A stretch of 64,000 nucleotides of DNA from NCBI RefSeq assembly GCF_000224145.3, contig NC_020176.2:3183826-3247825 (forward strand), given 5' to 3'. The notes beneath the pieces are model-generated. The model was given only the letters and a program-made list of their open reading frames with translations, searched no databases and was not told the origin of the DNA. The number at the start of each line of letters is the position of its first letter. Position 1 is the first letter of the stretch. This stretch comes from Ciona intestinalis. Taxonomy: Eukaryota > Chordata > Ascidiacea > Phlebobranchia > Cionidae. The position numbers and the translations under genes are program-made. Positions 1-12,308 of this stretch are shown here, piece after piece.

Positions 1-846
<846 letters not shown>

Positions 847-1286
847 TAATTTATTTTATGAGAAATACTGTGGAGAAGTAGGTTAGTTATAATCTAATGT
901 AGTCCAATCAGAGCACGACTCTTCAGTTCAATCAGTGTTTTACTTGTATTTCCCGTGATTTACAAAACGTTATATGCTGTAAGCATGCATATTAAACTTT
1001 ATAAATGTGTTCAGATTTAGCTGAGAGCATAGTTTAAACGAGTGGGCTCAATATAACTCACATACCATCGTCTCAGAACAGCTTGTAATATATTGTAAAA
1101 GGTTTCTATGTTAGTGCCGAACAGCTGGATTTAATGCTGTTTCTTGTAGTTAGTTACATACATAAACAAATTTCTCAGAAACAAAAATCTTGTGTTTGCA
1201 CTTAAATTAGCTGTAAAAGCAAGAATACTGTCTCTCAATTAGAGAAAAAGAAGGTTGGTACTAAAAGAACCGTGTAATACATTATA
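847..1286. other. intergenic interval, protease 3' end to FAM161 start
   Basis: No coding exon was found. It should hold the 3' UTR of the protease gene (ATTAAA at 991-996) and the promoter and 5' UTR of the FAM161 gene, both on the plus strand. Confidence 0.6.
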
Positions 1287-4200
1287 ATGGACCCCCATGC
1301 AATGTCAAAATTGGCGAATTCTGCAATAAAGCCACCGGTGTTTCCTGGAACTTCAACATGGAAAACACATCATGACAGAGATGCAGAAGAAACTGATCAG
1401 TTGCGTATGTTAATGCAGGTTTGTACACATAGCGTAACAAACAATCAGTTTTAAAATACTGTATGGTTTAAAATAAGTTTAAAAGACAAACATCCGGTTC
1501 GGTTGCAAGCTACCAACTTTTTTACATTTGCAGTAAATTAAGTCATACATGAATGCATTAATTTTGCACACAGCCGGTCGAATTAAAATAATAAATCAAA
1601 AGATGTTGCACTGCGCTATGTAGGAATTTAAAATATATATTTTTTTGCTTTTTTGAAACAAGTTTAAACCCTATAGGAGTAATACATTTAAATTCCAAAA
1701 ACACAACAGAGCAAACGCCATGATACATCTTCCACCCAACCATATGAACCATCCAACTTCAGAAAGATGACAACAGTAGAAAAAGATGGGTTGAAAGCAT
1801 TTGATGTCAACCGTCATACATTAACAGCTGACTTCTACAAGCGTCTTGAAGATTTGAAAGTAGAACATGGAAAAACAATGGAGCTATTAAGCCAACTCTA
1901 TACAAGTGAAAGGTTCTTATGGCTTATAATGTCATTTTTAATCAGTGGTTTAGTTCAGTTATAATATCATGACTAACTTTTAACATCACCCACAAAGTTA
2001 CATATGTGGTGAACATGCATGATGTGTATGAAACAGAAAACCAAGGTTATAATGATTGTTGTTGCCCCGCCACCAAGAATAAATAAGTTGCATTCAATTT
2101 TTTCATTCAAACTTGTTAAATTATGTTATCCATTGCATTCTAACTGTTTTTAATATTTGCATCTTCTATGCAGCTCCAGATGCCATTCAAAGTTAGGAGT
2201 ACCAGCCGCAACTAAAGAAAGAATTTTGGAAAATGAAAAACTCAAACATAAATACAACTTAGACCGAAAAAATAACTCCATGATACACGAAAACAGTGAC
2301 CAAGAAAACGGTCTTCTTATTCCTGGGTATAAAGCAAAAGAAGTAAGATTTCGACAGGAGATGAGAGAAAAAGAAGACCGGGAAAAATCAAACTCTGATT
2401 TATCCAGTAGTGAAGAAAATGAAGGGGATCATATGAATGATCACGCAGATGATGTTGTTCACTCCATGTGGGAGCAATTCTCTCTTCATGATTACATGAG
2501 GAAGAACCGTGATAATCTGAGACCAGCGAAGAGCAAAGAGAAAGCGAGGCCCAAAAGCGCCCCTGCTAAGAAAACAGAATGGTCACCCGTTATAACGATA
2601 CCCAAGCCGTTTAATATGACAATAAGGGAAGAACAAAAGAAAGAAAAGGATCATACACGGTAAGTGTGGATGCAATTATTGAAAACAGAATTATTTCCAA
2701 TATAACTTAACTGATTGTTGTGCTAACATAAATAGTGAAAATGATAACTAAGATGAAACAAATTAAACCCAAGAGTTGGTTGAACTACAATAAAGACAAT
2801 TGATGATGTAAGTTTTTAAAAAATTGTTTTCAAATTTTCTTTTTTTTACAAATTGTAGCTCTTCAATGGAGGTGTCTCTTCGCGAGAGAGAAAAAGAGGA
2901 AAACATTGAAAGAGAGATGTCAATGAGGGTCAGAGCACGGGAGCCTCCAGCTCATATTTATCTTCCATTATACGACGAGATTGTGGAGAGACGGGAGCAG
3001 CGTCAAAGATTTAATAAAGAAAACTCAATAGCCACGCTTATGGCTCTGCAGAAACCATTTACATTTGCTGAAAGAGATGAGAAAAAGTTACAGAAAAAGG
3101 TAACAATGGTTGTTTAGGGTTGTCATCTATGTCATTCCATTGATACTGTCTTTGCAAGGTGTCAATGTGTTTGTGGAATAACTGTTAATTACGCCAAGAA
3201 CATATAATTATGTGCTGTTTCTATAGCAATAGGTATAATTCATATTAAAGTTGGTGTGGTTTGGAAAACCAAAAAAGAAGCGTCATAATACATGTTTATA
3301 GGACTGTTTACATGGCACACTTCTTAATTAAAATATTATAAATTAGTAAATGTTTTAAGAAACAGAATATAGGAAACCTTGGTTGGTGGATGCACTGAAA
3401 CATTGGAGTCAATTGAAACAATTAAAGTATTTGCTTTTAGAAACAAGAGCAATTTGAAGCAGAAAAGAAAAAGCTTCGAAAAATAAAGAAGTTGGCTATG
3501 TTTGAAGCAAGTGGCGTTCCATACAGTGTACATGATGTTTCCGTGTCCGAGAGATTAAAAGAAGAAGAACTGTATAGGAAGATTAAGATAAAAATGAGGT
3601 ACCTACATTTAGTGCTATGTTTAATAAGTTGTACAGAAAACTAACTTTTGTTTGCACTGACCGAGTTAGTCAAACATGTTGCCCATTTATGAATTAGTAC
3701 ATAGGTGTCAAACCCAGCAGCTAATTGAACCTTTGTGTACATTATACTGTTCTGTATGGCTATGGTATTAAGGTCCTATGGTGAGGCACAGTATTTAGGC
3801 TACAGGTTCCTGGCCCATATTTTTGTCCAACAACATTGCACAGTGGTACTGGGTGTAAAACAAAACAACCATGTTATAATGACTGTTGTTGCCCCGCCAC
3901 ATGAGGGTGGACTAGCTACATTCATTTAATTTAAACAACTAACATGAGGCCAACCCACACCCTAGGTCGGAAGACACATACAGGAAATCAGCCTTACCAC
4001 CTCGAATGCAAGCACACGAGATGATGGCGCTCCAGAGGAGAAGTAAATGGCAAGAAGACGTAGATCAACAGACTGCTTGCTCTTTCCAACCGAAAACTCA
4101 CGAAATGCCGGACTTTGACGCTCTTCATAAGCGAGAAGAAATAGAAGCATTTAACCGCAAGATGGAGGTAGAGACAACCTCGGTAAAACCATTCAATCTC

Positions 4201-6400
4201 CGCACCGATGTGAGGTCGAAAAAGAAGGATGAAGAATTTGACCCACAGAAAAGCTTGACGGAACCTAAATGGTCAACACCGAGGTTCAAAGCAACCAAAC
4301 CACTCGTACAATCTGGTAAGAAGGTTTGGTTTCATAAATAAATGACCAAAACAGTGAACACGTACTTAACATCCTGTTACCATTGCTACCAAGCATAATG
4401 TAAAATGTATATAATCTTTTAACAGCTCATGTAAGATGAAAACGGTAGTAAATTTCTGACATAACGCCTGCCATCCGGCAAGGCTTCATCAGGGAAGGAT
4501 GTGTTCCTAACATTTTGAAACAATTTTTTTAGATACTATTCCTGCTCGTATGACTGACTCTACCAGACGAAGACTTGAATTAATGAAACAATCGTTGCAG
4601 CAAGCTGAAAGGGATTTAGAGGTATTACTAAAGTATTAGTTATTTTATTGATTATTTTCCTACTCCATATGTGTCTATAACATATTGTGCCAGCAATATT
4701 TGCAACACTGTTTACCCATTTTCTGCACTGCTATAAAAGTGTGTTGTTATTTGTTAAAAACAGCATTAGGAAATATGAGATACTATGCTCTAATGGTGAG
4801 CTATCTATCTTACTTTACCTACTATAGATAAAACGATCTACCAGGAATTAATTAAACCAACATTTTAATGACCTATTTAGTCTACCTTTAACAAAAACAA
4901 AAAAATGGATTTTGTTTTTATTTTAGGAAACAAAAGAATTGGAGAGACAGAGAGTTCAACGAAGAAAAGAAATGTCACGGAAAGTTCATATGAAGACAGC
5001 AGCTGTGGATAACTCTGTATCATTATCTGCCTCACAAGATGAGAAACTCAAGCAATATAAGTAAGTAGAGACCTCTAATTTAAGTTTAATATAAAATAAT
5101 TGAAAATACATTGAAATTGTATTTGACCTGCTGCAGTGCTGCTATTTATAAAGATGGGTAACTGAAATTGTTTTAATCCAGTAGTTACTATATTTTGTTT
5201 GAAATACAATTTAAAAAAAAACATTTTAATACAAATAAAGTCTCAATTAAAGTTAGCTATAGCACATCTTAATAGTCTGGGGATATACTGGGTTAATGGG
5301 TCATTCATCGGACTTCACTTATATAAAATAGAGTGAGACATACTGACATGTACAGCATAGAAAACCCCACGTAAAAAAGTAACAAATGCCTAGGTACCCA
5401 TTAAACTTATTTAAAAACTTTCTAAAGCTATTCAAATTAATTCTACAGAAGACAAGCGCGAAAACGTGACATAGAATACAATCAGTTTTTGGAAGATGTC
5501 AAAAACCGTGTGAATGAACGACCTCTACTATTTGAACAACACAACCAAGTGAAAATTTTTGATATATATTTTTAATTTATATAGCTAATTTAGCTAATTT
5601 TAAATACCAACTGGTTTTATTATTTTTGCCAGTACTGTTTTTAAATAGGTACATATGGTTAATTTTGTTACACTATATTGTATTTATAGTATAGTTAGCA
5701 GCAGCAGTTATATATCTGATCACAAAAAGGCTGTTTTTACTACATTTGAAAAACTCAAATATACTTTACTTACGTTTTTAATCGAAATTTTCCTTCAGAA
5801 AATGGCGAAGGCACAAGCAGAAAAACGATACCGTGAGATCCTTGAAACGTCGGGAATTAGCGACGATTTTGTGGATAGTAAAACTCGTAACAGCACCAGT
5901 TCAATGTCACCTCCCATGTCAGTACAGGAATTGAAGTTGACACAAGATAGTTACGACTCTGATAACTTTGAAGAAGATATTACAGAAGCAGACAACACTC
6001 TTGACAGGTGATTTTTTTTAAATCATAAAAATACCTGGAAAGTAGTAAGTTATGTTCGTATGTGGTAACCCGTAAGCGAGTATGAGGTGTATGAAACAAA
6101 ACACCGTTGTTATAATGACTGTCGCTGCCCTGCCACGCGGGGATAAATAAATAAATTTTTTCAATTTGACAGTCACTTACAGACTTATAATATGTCATGC
6201 AGCAAAACTGCAATTTTAAACTAAAATATATTTTAACTAGTATGGTTGATGATTAAAAATTTCACTTTTTTGTACTTAACATACCGGCAACCTTTTTTCT
6301 CAGCTTAAAAGGCATAACACTGGAGCAAGTTGCCTCAGATGTTAGCTGTGATGAGGCTGACAAGGTAGAAAGGGAAAAGAAAAAAGTTGATTTCGCTTAA
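1287..6400 (+). CDS. FAM161A: FAM161 family centrosomal/ciliary protein
   Basis: Complete model of 11 coding exons: 1287-1418, 1710-1912, 2174-2659, 2859-3099, 3441-3598, 3966-4315, 4533-4621, 4927-5060, 5449-5548, 5799-6007, 6304-6400. All junctions are GT-AG, phases agree, and the sum is 732 codons plus TAA, near the length of vertebrate FAM161A. Family signatures: ITIPKPFNMTIREEQKK in exon 3; AHIYLPLYDEIVERREQR and LQKPFTFAERDEKK in exon 4; RPLLFEQHNQ at the end of exon 9 joined to KMAKAQAEKRYREIL in exon 10. The protein is highly charged and largely coiled coil. FAM161A and FAM161B bind microtubules at the ciliary base and centriole; FAM161A is a human retinal degeneration gene. Tunicates may have one FAM161 gene, so the A/B assignment is uncertain. 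Confidence 0.93.
2005..2095 (+). repeat. SINE-like dispersed repeat copy
   Basis: In FAM161 intron 2. Shares a core (gtgtatgaaacaaaac, then ttataatgactgt, then tgccccgccac, then an aataaataa tail) with copies at 3735, 6055, 8218, 17585 and 33222 and with inverted copies at 8950, 12528, 33050 and 33603. The short AT-rich tail suggests a SINE; C. intestinalis has a described composite SINE, but identity was not tested. Confidence 0.6.
3735..3935 (+). repeat. SINE-like dispersed repeat copy
   Basis: In FAM161 intron 5. The right half has the same core as the copy near 2005. The left half (recognisable by ggtcctatggtgaggcac) resembles 24620-24720 in an MSK intron, so it may be composite. Confidence 0.55.
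4745..4830. repeat. partial MITE-like copy (TATAGTAGGGTGGGG family)
   Basis: In FAM161 intron 7. Contains the family's internal block (gttaaaaacagcattaggaaatatg) in degenerate form and a right end near ctactatag. Other copies are listed separately. Confidence 0.45.
6055..6155 (+). repeat. SINE-like dispersed repeat copy
   Basis: In the last FAM161 intron. One of the fullest copies in the window: a gtaacccgtaagcgag start, the shared core, then an aataaataaa tail. Confidence 0.6.
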
Positions 6401-6779
6401 TTTTAATTATTTACCTTTTATACATTTATTTCACGACCGAAAATGGCAGATCAAATTTTCTCATTCCAATTTTTGATCAACACAGTATTGTGCATTAAAT
6501 CTGCTGCTGAAACAAAACTCTGTGAAGTATTAATGTTTATTTAGTTCTGTATATAATAATTATAATACTTCCACAAGCATTTTTATGTTATATGTGCGAA
6601 TGTGCCATGTTACCGTAATACATAATTTGCCAAATTTAGTGTTGACACAAAAAGATATGTTAACAGATTTTGTTCTTCTGTTTTATCTTTCGTATTTTTA
6701 CACAGTGTGTTTTGTAGGAAATAAAATAGTGTTTCTGAAAAGAGATTGCAATTTGTAAAAAATAAAACAAATTAATATA

Positions 6780-6960
6780 CAGTAGGTTACTGCTGGCACA
6801 GTGAGTGCTCATATAGTAACCAGAAGATATCAGGTTCATATCTCAATGCTGCACGAGTGTCAATAATTTTATTATGCTTGGAGTGGTTGCCATGTGATCA
6901 GACCATACCAGGTTCATAGCTCAATGCTGTTACTGCTGCAGACCAGTATCAATAAGCATA
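6780..6960 (+). repeat. tRNA-like repeat fragments with B-box-like motifs
   Basis: Two diverged copies of a segment with ggttcat(a/g)tctcaatgctg, about 70 bp apart, each following a degenerate ccagaagatatc or cagaccatacc stretch. The motif resembles the Pol III B box, suggesting decayed tRNA-derived SINE pieces. No cloverleaf is intact. Confidence 0.4.
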
Positions 6961-7605
6961 TAGGTATTATTTTATTTTTTCCGTTTTTAGATTCCTTAAT
7001 TTTCGCTATCGTTTTCGAAGGGATAAATAAAAAAGTTATGTTATGCTGTAATTGGTCCAGAGCCACATTGACTGTGTAATATTGTATTCATACAGAATAA
7101 AAAATAGTCAGAAAGTTTTATATTTGTATGTTGACAGGTTTAGTACGCCATTGGTATAAATTTTATATTTCAAAGTTGCCCCACCCAACGACAAGAAAAA
7201 ATTTAGGCCTACATGACATGATAATCAAAAGTTACAAACTAATCGTTATTATGTCCTATTATTTGCAAATTAATTCCTCTAATATAATATAGCAAAGTCA
7301 ATTCTAATACTAATGATTGGGGTAAAATAACATAGGTTCCAATATAAGTTAGTACTTACGCTTAGGTACGGTTTCAATTTGATATAATTTAGGAAATTGG
7401 TAAAAGAAACTTTTCATAAATCCATTGATTGACCAAAAATGACACCTGAAAGAATATGATTGTATAAACATAGTTAGAATTATAAATGCTGTATCCCTTT
7501 CCTTACCTTCTGTTAAAATAATAAACTCCTATGTTAAAGCAATCACCAAGCAAACATATATTAAACCATGGATAACAATATTGATTACCTGCACAATTTT
7601 TGTTA

Positions 7606-7695
7606 GTTCAAACCAGCATAAATTTGTGCAAAAAGGTTCAAACTAGCATAGATTTGTGCAAGAAGGTTCAAACTAGCATAAATTTGTCCAAAAAA
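7606..7695. repeat. 30 bp tandem repeat, three units
   Basis: Units 7606-7635, 7636-7665 and 7666-7695, each starting gttcaaac(c/t)agcata and differing at a few positions. Intergenic. Confidence 0.9.
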
Positions 7696-8217
7696 TATCT
7701 ACTCTTATCAAAAAAGCCTTTGACAATGATGCAATGTATTTCAATGACCAGAGTATATTAAATACGTTTAAATTGTATTTGTGCAACAAGTTATAATAAA
7801 CAAATGTATATTGTGACACAGTGGTAACTTAATTTTCAACAGTAACTCTTAAAAAAGAACAAAAAAATAAAAAGTAATTTAACATAAAAATTACAGCCAA
7901 AAACTGAACTTTAAAAACAAATTGAACATTGTATTAAACATAATTATTAAATAGTGTATATTGTTTCAATAGTTTTTTAGTATAAACTTGTGTTCTCTAA
8001 CTGTTAGGTTTTAAAAATGGGCACAAACATGTAGAACCAAAAATAGAAATTTACAATTTTTGTAAATACACAACTTTCATATCAGAAAGTGAATAAAATA
8101 AATGTGTTAGGTGATACCATATGATCAAAATGTTGCAGAAAAAGTAATTCTGTTTAAATGTGATTTAAATAAATAAGGAAGCACTGCAGTAAATACAAAA
8201 CCACTACAAGTTCACAC

Positions 8218-8300
8218 ACAAAGTGTGGTAACTCCATGGGTATACAAAAGAACACCCATGTTATAACGACTGTAGTTGCCTGTCAAATAAGTTATAATCA
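8218..8300 (+). repeat. SINE-like dispersed repeat copy
   Basis: Shares the ttataacgactg and tgcctgtcaaataagt blocks with the other copies. It ends about 20 bp before the kinesin stop codon and probably lies in that gene's 3' UTR. Confidence 0.5.
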
Positions 8301-8320
8301 TTTTTATTCAGATACAAATT

Positions 8321-11300
8321 TTAAACAGGAAGGGCTTGTAATATTTTTAATTCTCTTGTGTCAATTCCTACTCGCCGCAATGTCCGTTTTACATGGGGTT
8401 TTCCCTCTTCTGTGAACCATTGTCGGCAGTACATTATTTTCATGACGTCTCGCAAAAGATTTCTTTCCCTTTTCCTGTACAAGAAATGATAAAATGCAAG
8501 TCGTGATTACTTTTTAAAGTAGTCTAATATATAAATAACTCATTTATGCAACAAAACAGAAAAAATTCAGTGTTTTACAAACCATACCATTCTGTTCGTC
8601 TGTTCCATTTGAATGAGGTCCTACGACAAGGAAATCTATGGAACCTGACGTTATGGTCAGAGTTGGCCTATTATGACATCTGGACAGTCTTAAGTGATGG
8701 GCTAATAATCACAACAGGACCTTAATTCTAGGTCCTCAAGTACCCATATAGAATAGAATACAAACATGTTAACTCACAACTGTATAAGAACTTCTCGATT
8801 TTTCGCATCCTGCGTTAAAAGGATACTTAGCTCAGCATCTCTCACATCAGGGGCATCCCCCAACTCCCCAGACTCCATAGCACGAGTTGCCGCACATTTT
8901 AAACAATGAACATAATATGCAAGACCTGTTGAATTTGGATGAATGATTGTAACTTACTTTATTCTTTGGTTGGGGAAAAACAACATGCGTTATAACACGG
9001 ATGTTCTGTTACATACACTTCATTCCGGCTTACGAATTACCATATATGTAACTTTTGTTGGTGATTGTTTTTAAATTAGACAACCCATTACAATAGAATT
9101 TAAACAAGAAATTTACCACTTAATCGGTCTCTATAATCTTCTGTGTTGATACCAACTTCAGCAAACGATTTTTTTACATTCCCTTTCATTAACTCTGTAT
9201 CTGACTTAGATGTGGCGAGCACAACTGCAGCAGTAGCCTGTGTCGATCCAGTAAGCTAAATAAATGACATTGCAGTTAGAAAACTACAAAAGAGCCACTG
9301 GGTTAGGAAAGTTCAGTGTTCAATAATTTAGTTAAACTTTATCAACACTTTATGCACTTACTTGTTGTTTTTCAACCAACTTATTCTTATTAAGTTCATT
9401 TTTTAACGTTTCCACTTCCTTTAGTGCAGACTTTAACTTAATGCTTGTTTCTCTTGCAGCATTCTCATATTTAACCGTCACTTTTTCTCGCTCCAAGTTC
9501 GATTTGTTTAAATTACTCTGGCAGTCACTGAATGCAGATTTTGCTTCAAGTTCCTGATAAAGATTATTTATGTATGTGTAATAGTAGGTTGTGTACGGTA
9601 TAAGAGCAGCTTTAGCATGTATTTATATTAGGTTGGGTTAAGTTGGTCTAAACACATATATCCATCTAGTTCTAACAACGTTTTTTTTTGGACCTTAAAG
9701 GTAAAACTTTAATACAGAAACAGCAAGTTTAATTTATTTTTAAAGAAAATACAACAGAACTTGTATTTTATTACCTTTGTCTTAGTTTCACTTTTTAACT
9801 TTTTCAAATCCGCTTGTAGTTGCGAAATTTGTTCAGTTTTCTTGGCTAACATTAAAGTGGCCCCCTTGGTTTGTTCTTGTAAATTCTTACTTAGTTCTTC
9901 AATCTTTTTCTTTTGCACTTCCTATAAAGTATTACAATTAGAACACCCAGGTATGTCTTTTTAAACAGCAACAGTTTGAATATTGTTTTAATGAACAATA
10001 TGTCTATCTTTTATTAGTAGGCAATAAAAAAAAAAAAAAAATGAACAAAAGTTTCCGAACTACTTACCATAACATTACTTTCTTTACGTCTTAATTCTTG
10101 TAGGTTAGCAACCTCAGTCAAACTAACCATCTGCGACATTTTACTTTTACAACCTTCCAACAAAGCCTCAAGTCGTGCCTGCTCACCCAGTAGTTTCTCC
10201 TGAACAATTTTGTCAAAAATAAAACAAAACTCTAAAAAGCAGGGACTGTTACTAAAATAAAACATTAATAATATTTTGCATTCTACATAGATCAGGTCCT
10301 GGCGTACCACTCAAGACTTAGGCCAGAGTTGGTCTAAGGGATCATTGGGTTGCAACATTGTCCAATAAATGTCCAGCCCAATGACACATACGCCAACAGT
10401 GGTAAAAGTATCAAGCCTCTTTTTTGAATTCATATTCTTACAATTCGCTGGCGATCTTTTACTTTATTTTCACGTAATGCTTGGAATTCTGATAATGGTG
10501 CAGTTTCATTTTGAATCTTAACCAATAGTTGTTCAAGTTGTGTAATCTTTGCTTGTTTTGCATCCTAAAAAATAAAACAGCATTTTTAATTTTTTTAAAA
10601 AATATATTATGCAAATTTATAGTAGCAATATAAATTTCCATTTCCTACCCTATCTTTCTTAGAAAACAGAATCATCCGATCATAATCGTTCTTTATCTTG
10701 TCTTCTCGCTCGATACACTTGGAGCAACATCCTGAAGACTCTGATGTGGAAGATGATGATGAAGGACGACTCAACTTCATCTGGGAGTTGCTTCTTCCGT
10801 TTAAAAGGTGCGGACTCCTGGAGTTTGGAGGAAGACCAAACGCTTCCTTTCTTTCATCTTTTCTAAGAGCAACAGGAACAGAATTTCTCTGCCTTCCATC
10901 AATTACTTTAGAAAAGGCTTCCTTCGGTGGGGTAGGGGATCTAGAGCTACCATGTTCTGTTGAAATTTTGGAAGTATCAGTAATTTCGTTGGTTTGTTGC
11001 CGCTTGCCAATGTTTTTTTGTCGAGATTTAGTCACAGCCTCAAGAGTTGCGAGATCAGATAATGAAGTTGTATCTTTACGAGCAACATCCGGTGTGTCTA
11101 TATGGGGAAGAGTGAGTACTTTACCTCCGGACACAATGTTAGTTCCATCTTTGTTAATTTGCCAGTACAAAGGTGGTGAACCTGAATTTTCACCTTCGGT
11201 CATCGGGACTTCAATGGAAGCCTTCCCTTTCCCCTTTTTCTTCTTTTTAGAGCTATCTTTCTCCCGATCATCTTTAGATGGTCTTTTTTTCTCTTTTGCC

Positions 11301-12275
11301 GCATCCGGAAGATCTGGAGTTGCGAATCCTGATTTCAAGTTGATTGGAGGAAGCGATGTTGAAGTGTTGGATTCAATCTGGACGGAGTCAGTATTTTCCC
11401 CAGTGTCAATACCAGGAACTTCAGGCTATAAAAGAACAACTTTACCAACCTATTGTACGTCATAAAAAGTTACTATTCATTACCTACTTAGGAGGGCCTT
11501 ATCATATACAACATTAATGGGCTACGGACCATGAAAGGTTAAGAAACACTAGCTTAACACCATTTACCATTATAATAGTTGCACAGATGGGTACAACCAG
11601 TTAGCCCAAAACAATTGTTTTTAATCTCTTTAGTTGGTCTTACCATCTGTATTGGAATTTCTTTGAACGAAATATGTGCTTCTGGATGGTTAACCACTGT
11701 CATAGCCCGCTGAGCGAATTGCAAACAGCAGAAAGTTTCATGAGTTAAGTTGGGACAAGGTGAAGCAGCAACCAGTAGACGAGTAATGCAGTTTCCACCC
11801 AAAGCTTCACGCAGTAAACGAGTCAGCTTTGAATCCCTGGGATTAAATATTTTTGGTTTAATTATTCCAATTTAAAAATATTATAAATAAATGTGAGAAA
11901 AAATACCCTGTTTTTGCTAAAGTTAGGCGCCTAACTTACTTGTATGGCGTTGATTGTGGCGAAGATTCGGCCAAAGTTAAAACGACGTTTCCGAAAACTT
12001 GTAGTGATTTGTTCGCCTTTGCGTTTGCGCTATTCCCGCTAACGTCATGTGTTGAGTGCTTTGTCGACTGAATGTTTCGCACCAAACAGTAACACAGTGA
12101 GTAAGAGGTACTTTGAGTACATGTCAAGTACTTACCCGGTTAACTCCGACCAAATCGGCGAACTCCAGTCTTCCATCGGTCACCTGGATGGTGTTCTTTT
12201 CAAAGTCTGTTTCTTCCTTTTTGTAATGAAGAGTGAAGACTGTGTGACTGCGGCCAGCATCTCGCACTGGTACAA

Positions 12276-12308
<33 letters not shown>

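Larger units (their letters stand above)
6401..8320. other. intergenic region between convergent FAM161 and kinesin genes
   Basis: No coding exon on either strand. AATAAA at 6720-6725 is a candidate FAM161 poly(A) signal. 6780-6960 carries two related segments (aggttcatatctcaatgctg and aggttcatagctcaatgctg) resembling the B box of tRNA-derived repeats. A 30 bp tandem repeat lies at 7606-7695. The rest is AT-rich without recognisable features. Confidence 0.7.

Noticed and set aside
10698..11465. 255-codon plus-strand open frame
   Set aside because: Antisense shadow of kinesin exon 10649-11425; low-complexity translation.
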